From positions 1 through 35,537 of IMG/VR virus record IMGVR_UViG_3300040801_001642: 35,537 bases of DNA; one strand, 5' to 3'. Shown here piece after piece: positions 3,692 through 9,270 of this stretch. A program made the position numbers and the translations under genes. Position 1 is the stretch's first letter, and every line of letters begins with the position of its first letter. The DNA is from a virus. Below the pieces are notes generated by a model. The model was not told the origin of the DNA. It did not search any database and saw only the letters and a list, made by a program, of their open reading frames with translations.

Positions 3692-6162
3692 ACGCCCATG
3701 TTTGGGATTTCAGCGCAAGCCCGACGGCTTGGGATTTTCGGCAGTGCCGGGAGTTCGCGAGCTTCATCGTGGGCCCGGTCGGATGTCTGGCACCGGAGAC
3801 GATCGTGCTCACCGAGCTAGGTCCGCTTCCCATCGCGCGCATAGATCGCCCCATGCGCGTTCTATCGTGGGACGATCAAGCACGTGAATTCCGGCTTTCG
3901 CCAACTGGCGGTGCGTTCCCAAAAGGAACGGGCTGTCTGGTCCGAGTGTCAACGCCGCGCGGAGAATGGCGCGCAGCCGCAGATCACCGCGTGCTCTGCG
4001 CAAACGGTGAATATCGACGCGCGGCCGACCTTCGGGCAGGCGACCTTGTTCAAGTATGTTCTGACGACCTGACGCGGAAATTTCCTTTGCGCGCCCCGCC
4101 AGTGTCGCGGCCAGATGATCCCCGTTCGTGGCAAACAGTCGCAAGTTTTCTGGCGCATTGTGCAAGGTCAGCCCGTCGATGTGATCGACAACCTCAGCTG
4201 GATGCAGGAGCCGGCCAATCTCGCGCTCCATCACAAGCCGATGTTCCGCAATGCGCCCTGTCCGTCGGGCGCGCGGATGACCTGCAGGCGCCGGCACCGT
4301 CGCATAGCCATCCCGGCAGATTGACCGACCGCCCCGCCAATCCGGGTTTTGATCGCCACTCGGCGGGCCAGGCTGTCGCCGCGGTATGTCAGGGGGATCG
4401 CGCAGCACGTTCTTCACCATCTTCGGCGTCAGGCCGCACCTCTCTGCAATCTGCCGAATACTCAGATCCCCATCCGCAATGCGGCGAACCGCGCTCTCTC
4501 TATCCATCGCCTTACTCCATATCCTACGAGCCCATCGTATCGGTGCAGGTCGAGACCGTCGAGACTGAATTTTGGGACATGCAGGTATGGGCCACCTGCA
4601 ATTACGTGACGGCCGATGGCGCGATCCACCACAACAGCGGCAAATCGGTCCCGCTCCTGCAGCGGATCCTCGAGCATGGCCGGGAGCAGATGCCATCGGC
4701 CGACGGTAAGCGGAGGACGCGGTTCGCGATCGTGCGCAACACGATGCCGGAGCTGCGATCCACCACGGCCGTGACCTACGGGCAGATCTACCCGGCCGAC
4801 CACTTCGGCGACATCGTGTGGCGATCGCCGGCGACGCATCACATCGCGGTTGAGGATCTCGAGGTCGAGGTCAACCTCATCGCGCTCGACAAGCCGCAGG
4901 ACGTGAAGAAACTGCTCTCGCTCGAGCTCACCGGCGCCGCGCTCAACGAGATCCGCGAGATCCCCCGCTCGGTGGTGTCGAGGATGACCGAGCGCGTCGG
5001 CCGCTACGGGCTCAACGAGCGGGCCACGACATGGCGCGGGATCTGGGGCGACACGAACCCACCGGACAGCGACCACTGGTTCTATCGCTGGCACCACGAG
5101 CAGACGCCGCAGGGGTTCCAGTTCTTCGCCCAGCCGCCCGGCGTGCTCGAGGTCGAGCCGCGCGGATCCCGTGGCGCCGAGATCATCGATGAGAATTTCC
5201 CGCAGTATCAGGGGGTGAAGCTCACCAGCGCGATCGTGTGGACGTGGTGGAAGGGGGAGATCCGGCAAGTCGAGTGCCCGATCGAGGTGATCCCGGCGGC
5301 CGGCCGCTATTGGATCATCAACCCGTGGATGGAGAACCTGCCCGCGCTCTCGAAGGTGTCGGCCGAGACGAACCCGCTCGGCGCCCGGAGCTATTACGGG
5401 CTCGCCCTCGGCGGCAAGACGGTCGAGGAGATCCAGAGCTACCTGCAGGGCGTCTACACGTTCGTGCTCGATGGCAAGCGGTGCGTGCCGTCCTACAACC
5501 CGCAGGTTCACGGCGTCCAGCATCTCCCGGTGCTCGAGGATGCGAAGATCATGGTCGGAATGGACATCGGCGGCGGCACGCTGCAGCCCTCGGCCGCGAT
5601 CTTCCAGCGCCACCCGCGCGGCCCGTATCTCTTCCACCGCGAGGTGGTGTGCTTCGATATGGGGGTCAAGCGCTTCGGCGAGCTGGTGGCCGGCGCGCTC
5701 ATCGAGCATTTCCCGCAGCACGTCGAGCGCGGGCTCATCGGCACGTTCTACGGCGACCCGGCCGGCGAGAAGCGGGACGAGATCTTCGAGACCGCGAGCT
5801 TCGACTTCCTCCGGAACACCTACGGGTGGACGGTCATGGCGGCGCCGACGCAGGATCCGAAGATGCGGATCGCCGCGCTCAACGCGCCGTGCGAGCGAAT
5901 GATCGATGGCAGGCCCGGGATGCTGGTCAACAAGACCGGGTGCCCGATGCTGCACAAGGGGCTGAGCGGCGCCTACCACTTCAAGCGGATGGCGATCTCC
6001 GGCGAGGAGCGGTTCATGGACAAGCCGAACAAGAACGACGAGAGCCATATCTGCGAGGGGGCAGGATATGGCTTGCTCGGCGCCGGGGAATTTCTTAGGC
6101 TCGGAGGACGCACCGAAGGATCCTCTATGCCCGACATGGCAGATGGGGATTTCATGCCATAG
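3688..6162 (+). CDS. terL: Terminase large subunit precursor, interrupted by an intein
   Basis: ATPase-nuclease that drives DNA into the procapsid. The precursor is 824 residues from GTG 3688 (GTGA overlap with the previous stop; GGAAGG upstream). An in-frame ATG at 3628 is possible but lies inside the previous gene. Residues 33-316 are an intein; removing it leaves 540 residues, normal for this family. Splicing rejoins GPVG to SGKS and restores the Walker A motif GPVGSGKS. Downstream are a Walker B-like segment (LTGAALNEIREIP), the coupling motif IWGDTNPP, and nuclease-domain landmarks MVGMDIGGGTLQPSAAIF (first metal Asp) and FYGDPAGEKRDE. Without splicing the ATPase site would be split, so packaging should depend on it. 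The extein has the strong G/C third-position bias of the phage; the centre of the intein does not. Confidence 0.9.
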   Translation: MNAHVWDFSASPTAWDFRQCREFASFIVGPVGCLAPETIVLTELGPLPIARIDRPMRVLSWDDQAREFRLSPTGGAFPKGTGCLVRVSTPRGEWRAAADHRVLCANGEYRRAADLRAGDLVQVCSDDLTRKFPLRAPPVSRPDDPRSWQTVASFLAHCARSARRCDRQPQLDAGAGQSRAPSQADVPQCALSVGRADDLQAPAPSHSHPGRLTDRPANPGFDRHSAGQAVAAVCQGDRAARSSPSSASGRTSLQSAEYSDPHPQCGEPRSLYPSPYSISYEPIVSVQVETVETEFWDMQVWATCNYVTADGAIHHNSGKSVPLLQRILEHGREQMPSADGKRRTRFAIVRNTMPELRSTTAVTYGQIYPADHFGDIVWRSPATHHIAVEDLEVEVNLIALDKPQDVKKLLSLELTGAALNEIREIPRSVVSRMTERVGRYGLNERATTWRGIWGDTNPPDSDHWFYRWHHEQTPQGFQFFAQPPGVLEVEPRGSRGAEIIDENFPQYQGVKLTSAIVWTWWKGEIRQVECPIEVIPAAGRYWIINPWMENLPALSKVSAETNPLGARSYYGLALGGKTVEEIQSYLQGVYTFVLDGKRCVPSYNPQVHGVQHLPVLEDAKIMVGMDIGGGTLQPSAAIFQRHPRGPYLFHREVVCFDMGVKRFGELVAGALIEHFPQHVERGLIGTFYGDPAGEKRDEIFETASFDFLRNTYGWTVMAAPTQDPKMRIAALNAPCERMIDGRPGMLVNKTGCPMLHKGLSGAYHFKRMAISGEERFMDKPNKNDESHICEGAGYGLLGAGEFLRLGGRTEGSSMPDMADGDFMP
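3784..4635 (+). mobile_element. Intein (284 aa) in the terminase P-loop
   Basis: The protein-splicing element begins at Cys (codon 3784, CLAPETIVLTELGPLPIARI) and ends HHN (4627-4635), with Ser as the +1 residue: the classical Cys1 / His-Asn / Ser+1 chemistry. The N-terminal splicing domain (residues 1 to ~92) shows block A, a block B-like RAAADHRVLC with the conserved His but Ala where Thr is usual, and YRRAADLRAGDLVQV. The C-terminal domain (4525-4635) shows block F (IVSVQVETVETEFWDMQV) and block G (NYVTADGAIHHN). Between them, ~155 sense codons carry no recognisable domain, are low in G/C third positions, and lie opposite an antisense HNH gene. The splicing residues look intact, so I predict an active intein with no sense-strand endonuclease. 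Confidence 0.88.
3809..4507 (-). CDS. HNH homing endonuclease, antisense inside the intein
   Basis: A 232-codon gene lying entirely within the intein on the opposite strand. ATG 4507 is preceded by GGAG (4518-4515) seven bases upstream. Residues ~12-37 resemble a helix-turn-helix (DGDLSIRQIAERCGLTPKMV); next comes the linker QNPDWRGGRS seen in many phage HNH proteins, then GYATVPAPAGHPRARRTGRI and the nuclease core: AEHRLVMEREIGRLLHPAEV, VDHIDGLTLHNAPENLRLF and NGDH (about residues 67-131), carrying the family His-His-Asn set (EHR, DHID, HN, EN). Recognisable homology ends near 4076, just where the sense N-terminal splicing domain ends (~4060). The remaining ~88 codons are readthrough opposite that domain and may be dispensable. 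Its codon use is more coding-like than the sense strand here. The likely role is cutting intein-free terL alleles to spread the intein. Confidence 0.85.
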   Translation of the reverse strand: MDRESAVRRIADGDLSIRQIAERCGLTPKMVKNVLRDPPDIPRRQPGPPSGDQNPDWRGGRSICRDGYATVPAPAGHPRARRTGRIAEHRLVMEREIGRLLHPAEVVDHIDGLTLHNAPENLRLFATNGDHLAATLAGRAKEISASGRQNILEQGRLPEGRPRVDIHRLRRARGDLRLRAILRAALTLGPDSPFLLGTHRQLAKAGIHVLDRPTIERAWGDLCARWEADLAR

Positions 6163-6175
6163 GAGGATCAACCCC

Positions 6176-6427
6176 ATGAGATACTCACCGGGCGACTTGC
6201 ATCGCATGATCGCCAGTTCATCCGCCGACCTCGAGCTCGGCTCGATCTACGTTCACGCCAAGGGCGATCGCTACATGCTCATCTCGGTCGCGCTGCGCGA
6301 GGCTGACCTCGAGCCGCTCGCGATCTACGCGCCACTGCAGCCCGAGGCGCTCGGCTTCTCCATCTCGTTCGCCCGGCCGGTCTCGGAATTCCGCGATCGC
6401 TTCTCGCTGGATCACGGGCATGAATAG
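6176..6427 (+). CDS. DUF1653-like small protein (83 aa)
   Basis: Starts at ATG 6176 with GGAGG nine bases upstream. The segment GSIYVHAKGDRYMLISVALR followed by EADLEPLAIYAPL resembles the DUF1653 fold (G-Y-H-KG-Y-V...E-L-P-VVY), a small beta-rich domain of unknown role common in phages. The protein is short, soluble and without catalytic residues that I can identify. It opens a run of overlapping small genes between terminase and portal. Confidence 0.6.
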   Translation: MRYSPGDLHRMIASSSADLELGSIYVHAKGDRYMLISVALREADLEPLAIYAPLQPEALGFSISFARPVSEFRDRFSLDHGHE

Positions 6428-6629
6428 GCCGACGCCGGCCGAGATCGATGAGACGCTCCGCGCTCACGCGATCCCGATCCCCGAAGGCTACACGCTCATG
6501 GGGCTCGCCTTCTCCAATGCCGATGGCCAGCCGACGCTCTACGTCGCCGGCGAGGGGTTGCCCTCGATGGTGTGGGAGCACAACCCGGCGCGATGGAAAC
6601 GCGTGGCCGAGGCCCAGCTCCATGGCTAG
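6420..6629 (+). CDS. Hypothetical protein (69 aa)
   Basis: Overlaps the gene before it by eight bases and the gene after it by eight. The protein begins MNRPTPAEIDETLRAHAIPI and has a beta-rich middle (YTLMGLAFSNADGQPTLYVA). No family recognised, no membrane segment. Its third-position G/C bias and tight packing support it as a real gene. Confidence 0.65.
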   Translation: MNRPTPAEIDETLRAHAIPIPEGYTLMGLAFSNADGQPTLYVAGEGLPSMVWEHNPARWKRVAEAQLHG

Positions 6630-6849
6630 GGAGCCGCGCCAGATCCCGCCTGTCACCCGGGAGAACATCGAGCTGGTGCTCGCCCGGTTCCGCGCGTGCA
6701 AGACGATCGAGCAGGTCAATCTCGCGGCAAAGGAAACGAGCCATTTCGTCCAAGACGTGGCCGACAGCGCGCGCCATTCGGTGCGGGCTTTGCACATCCG
6801 AAACCTCGCCGCCTATCAGCGGTGGAAGATCAGAAAGGGAATTCAATGA
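6622..6849 (+). CDS. Hypothetical protein (75 aa)
   Basis: ATG 6622 lies within the end of the previous gene. The product (MAREPRQIPPVTRENIELVL) is basic and helical, ending YQRWKIRKGIQ. Its stop overlaps the start of the GapR-like gene by four bases. The function is unknown; the basic character and neighbour suggest a possible DNA-associated role, but there is no motif to prove it. Confidence 0.6.
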   Translation: MAREPRQIPPVTRENIELVLARFRACKTIEQVNLAAKETSHFVQDVADSARHSVRALHIRNLAAYQRWKIRKGIQ

Positions 6850-7103
6850 CCGAGACGCCAGACAGCTACCGCGTGACGGCCGACGAGATCCGGCAGTTCG
6901 TGGAGCGCTTCGAGAACCTCGAGGCCGAGAAGGCCGATATCGCCGACCAGCAGAAAGAGGTGATGGCCGAGGCGAAGGCCCGGGGATACGACACCAAGGC
7001 GCTGCGCAAGATCATCGCGCTGCGGAAGCGTGAGCCCGACGACATCGCCGAGGAGCAGGCGATCCTCGAGATGTATGCCGAAGCTCTGGGGATGGTGATA
7101 TGA
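6846..7103 (+). CDS. GapR-like DNA-binding protein (DUF2312)
   Basis: 85 residues that closely follow the GapR/DUF2312 pattern: VTADEIRQFVERFENLEAEK, then ADIADQQKEVMAEAKARGYD, TKALRKIIALRKREPDDIAE and EQAILEMYAEALGMVI. GapR is a small coiled-coil protein of alphaproteobacteria that encircles overtwisted AT-rich DNA and supports replication and topoisomerase action. The length is normal and the conserved KALRKII-LRK core is complete. A phage copy could organise phage DNA or compete with the host protein. It is joined to both neighbours by four-base overlaps. Confidence 0.85.
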   Translation: MTETPDSYRVTADEIRQFVERFENLEAEKADIADQQKEVMAEAKARGYDTKALRKIIALRKREPDDIAEEQAILEMYAEALGMVI

Positions 7104-7243
7104 GCGCGATCCTCACCCGCTTCACCGACGAGCAGCTCCTCGCCATGCACCGCGTCGTCAAGACCCGGCTGCGCGCGTTCTTCTCTCACCCCCGGGACGT
7201 GATCGCGCTCCGGGGCGAGCTGCAGAGGAGGGGCCTGTCATGA
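7100..7243 (+). CDS. Small hypothetical protein (47 aa)
   Basis: A short gene fitted exactly between the GapR-like gene and the next one, with ATGA overlaps at both ends. The product starts MSAILTRFTDEQLLAMHRVV and ends ALRGELQRRGLS; it is a basic two-helix peptide. No family recognised. The double overlap and codon bias argue that it is genuine. Confidence 0.6.
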   Translation: MSAILTRFTDEQLLAMHRVVKTRLRAFFSHPRDVIALRGELQRRGLS

Positions 7244-7575
7244 ACGATCGAGCGATCGAACACGCGGGCCTCGACCCGTGGGAGATCCGGGCGCACCTCG
7301 AGCGGCTCGGCCACGATCCTGCGGCCCGGCTCATCCGGCAGCTCGTGGCGGCGCTCCCGATGCCATCGCGCAGCGTGGGCATGACCGCGCCGGGGCGGAT
7401 CCGGCATCTCGAGGAGGAGCTCGGCCTTGTCCCGGAGACCGAGATCCTCGGGGACGTGGCAATTGACGCGCGGAGGATCACGGGGATCGATCGAGCGGCC
7501 ACGCGCCCGGCCTTTCCCAAGCCCAACTTCGGCCCGGGCGTCGAGGTGATCCCGCACAAGGGCGAGATCTCGTGA
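7240..7575 (+). CDS. Hypothetical protein (111 aa)
   Basis: Begins MNDRAIEHAGLDPWEIRAHL and is helical over the first two thirds; the C-terminus (FGPGVEVIPHKGEIS) looks extended. No motif recognised. It overlaps the GTG start of the next gene by four bases. Part of the dense small-gene run between terminase and portal. Confidence 0.6.
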   Translation: MNDRAIEHAGLDPWEIRAHLERLGHDPAARLIRQLVAALPMPSRSVGMTAPGRIRHLEEELGLVPETEILGDVAIDARRITGIDRAATRPAFPKPNFGPGVEVIPHKGEIS

Positions 7576-8234
7576 CGTTCGCGGGCCACCTCACGGCGCA
7601 GCTCGAGCAGTGCACCGCCGAGGATTGGCGCGAGGGGGCGGGGTTCTATCCCGCCCTCCATCGAAGCCTCGCCGAGGTCGCGGATTACTACGGCTTCCCG
7701 CTCGCGCCGGTGGTCGGCGCCTTCGCCATCCTCTCGCCGCGCAACACGCTGGACGGGAACCTCCGCAGTCTGGTGACATGCCTTGCCGCGATCCGGCGGG
7801 GGATGCCGGCTGGCCTCGTGCCGGTGACGACGCTCAACCGCAACCGCGACACCGCGTTCCAGATCCTCACCGGCGAGGCCGACTTCGGGGATCTGGTCGA
7901 GGGCGTGAAGGTCACGGCGTTCCGGCATAACATCCTCTTCCCCAGCTCGAGCGATCGGATCACGATCGATGGCCACATGGTCAACCTCATGACCGGGGAG
8001 CACAGGTCGATGCTCGACGCCCTGCTCTTCATGCGCCAGACCGGCGGATATCAGGAATACGAGAGGACGTTCCGGCGCTGGGCCCGGCGGCACACCACGA
8101 CGGGCGCGATCTGCAACCTGCAGGCGGTGGTATGGACCGGGTGGCGCCGGCGGATCGAGAGCGCGAAGGTGCAGCCATTGCGGATCCAGCCCGCCTATGA
8201 GATCCAGCCCTATGAATTCAGGGGGATTGCATGA
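7572..8234 (+). CDS. HhH/DNA-glycosylase-like phage protein (220 aa)
   Basis: GTG start overlapping the previous stop (GTGA). The protein resembles a group of phage proteins with a helical fold related to helix-hairpin-helix DNA glycosylases: an N-terminal FYPALHRSLAEVADYYGFPL, then VVGAFAILSPRNTLDGNLRS, a region like FRHNILFP, and RITIDGHMVNL, comparable to the VTIDVHA segment of that group. Relatives are proposed to act in phage base modification or excision, so the substrate could be a modified base, but I cannot assign a reaction. A catalytic Asp may be D133 within ITIDGH. It could instead be an unrelated helical protein. Confidence 0.45.
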   Translation: MTFAGHLTAQLEQCTAEDWREGAGFYPALHRSLAEVADYYGFPLAPVVGAFAILSPRNTLDGNLRSLVTCLAAIRRGMPAGLVPVTTLNRNRDTAFQILTGEADFGDLVEGVKVTAFRHNILFPSSSDRITIDGHMVNLMTGEHRSMLDALLFMRQTGGYQEYERTFRRWARRHTTTGAICNLQAVVWTGWRRRIESAKVQPLRIQPAYEIQPYEFRGIA

Positions 8235-8734
8235 GTGATCCGAACCTCGACCCGCAGCTCGACCTATCGATCGAGAGCCTAGCGCGAGCCTGCAAGGGCG
8301 ACGTGTCCAAGCTCCCGAGCTTCGTGGTGCACGATGACGCCGCGTGGCCGTGGTATAACAAGGTGCGGCCGGCGAAGGGCAAGATCCACATCCGCCGATC
8401 GACGTTCAACCGCGTTGTGGTGGGGCAGGTTCCGGTGCGTGCCGGGCTCTGGATCCGCACCGACGCGCAAGAGTTCTTCATCGATCTGCAGCCGCATCAC
8501 CTGCAAGGATCAACGCCCGCCGGTGAGCACAAGGCCGATGCCCGCGCCGCCCGGCAGGTTGTGAAGGCCGACGCGGCCGGGCGGCTACCAGACGAGGACG
8601 GATATGGAACGGAGATTGTGGAACGATCTGAGAGGCGGAAAGTCGAACGCGGAGATCTTGAGCGAATTGCGGCCGATCCAGAACGCGGATCTGTCCGTAG
8701 CTCCGTTTTACCTCGAAGAGGCGGCGAGGAGTAG
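8231..8734 (+). CDS. Hypothetical protein (167 aa) with long C-terminal overlap
   Basis: Starts with an ATGA overlap. The first ~120 residues look like a normal folded protein (FVVHDDAAWPWYNKVRPAKG, then RAGLWIRTDAQEFFIDLQPH). The last ~44 residues overlap the next gene by 131 bases. In that stretch this frame loses the G/C third-position bias that the downstream frame keeps, so the tail is probably readthrough added after loss of an earlier stop. No family recognised. Confidence 0.6.
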   Translation: MSDPNLDPQLDLSIESLARACKGDVSKLPSFVVHDDAAWPWYNKVRPAKGKIHIRRSTFNRVVVGQVPVRAGLWIRTDAQEFFIDLQPHHLQGSTPAGEHKADARAARQVVKADAAGRLPDEDGYGTEIVERSERRKVERGDLERIAADPERGSVRSSVLPRRGGEE

Positions 8735-9053
8735 CTGGCAATGGGGCATGACCATTGACGATCAATGGATCGCGGGAATGGCGATCGTTCCGGGAGACCG
8801 CCCGGGCACGGGCTGGTTCTCCGGCTACACCGGGTTGGCCCTCCGATCGTTCTGGCAGATCCGCCCCATGTATCCGATTTTCCTCGATCTCCTGCGGCTT
8901 GGACCCTACCACGAGCTGCGGGCATGGGTGCACTGGCAGGATCCCGTCGATGAACCCTTTGCCAAAGCCTTCGGTTTCAGACTAGATTGCGGCCCAGCGT
9001 CAGCCTTTAGCCCGGCAGGGCATGATATGGGTCTATGGCTTTGGAGGCGATGA
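8604..9053 (+). CDS. GNAT-like acetyltransferase or virion-associated protein (149 aa)
   Basis: ATG 8604 with GAGGACGG just upstream. Residues ~22-50 (LRPIQNADLSVAPFYLEEAA, then a WGM-IAGMAIV strand) and the end (VHWQDPVDEPFAKAFGFRLD) follow the GNAT-like proteins carried by many short-tailed phages beside the portal gene, related in layout to T7 gp13 (DUF2833). The acetyl-CoA loop is not clear, so activity is uncertain. It overlaps the preceding gene by 131 bases and is followed two bases later by the next start. Confidence 0.5.
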   Translation: MERRLWNDLRGGKSNAEILSELRPIQNADLSVAPFYLEEAARSSWQWGMTIDDQWIAGMAIVPGDRPGTGWFSGYTGLALRSFWQIRPMYPIFLDLLRLGPYHELRAWVHWQDPVDEPFAKAFGFRLDCGPASAFSPAGHDMGLWLWRR

Positions 9054-9054
9054 C

Positions 9055-9267
9055 ATGAGCGGTTTTTTCGGTGGTGGTGGTGGTGGCAACGCGGAGGCGG
9101 CCGAAGCGAACGCGGCGGCCCGGCGGCGCGAGCAGGAAGGCGGCGAGGACGAGATGCGCGCCCGCCAGCGCGGTGAGCGCGGATCCGGCGGTGGCCGTGG
9201 GCGTGGCCGCGATATGCTGGTCGGCCGGCTGAGCAAGGTGCTCCCGACGAACCTCGGCGGCGTGTGA
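9055..9267 (+). CDS. Gly/Arg-rich small protein (70 aa)
   Basis: ATG 9055 with GGAGGCG upstream, chosen over an earlier in-frame ATG at 9022 that lies inside the previous gene. The product is low complexity: a run of Gly (FFGGGGGG), an Ala/Glu helix, a second Gly/Arg-rich tract (RGSGGGRGRGR), and a short hydrophobic C-terminus. Proteins like this often sit directly before the portal gene in T7-like phages and may be minor virion or assembly proteins. Function not established. Confidence 0.55.
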   Translation: MSGFFGGGGGGNAEAAEANAAARRREQEGGEDEMRARQRGERGSGGGRGRGRDMLVGRLSKVLPTNLGGV

Positions 9268-9270
9268 TCC

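Noticed and set aside
3784-4635. Group I intron as the insertion in terL
   Set aside because: The frame is continuous and both ends carry protein-splicing motifs (Cys1, block G with His-Asn, Ser+1); no intron core was apparent.
4508-4696. Longer version of the HNH gene starting at 4696
   Set aside because: The extra ~63 codons are Arg/Pro/Cys-rich shadow of the splicing domain and extein, and GGAG lies just before ATG 4507.
4462-6207. 581-codon open frame antisense to the terminase
   Set aside because: Its product is a His/Asp/Arg/Leu-rich shadow with no domains, and third-position bias follows the sense terminase. Contrast with the HNH frame, which has a domain and a ribosome binding site.
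8752-8768. 17-base perfect inverted repeat CCATTGA-CGA-TCAATGG as an operator
   Set aside because: It lies in the middle of the GNAT-like coding region with no nearby promoter and no second copy noticed; likely chance.
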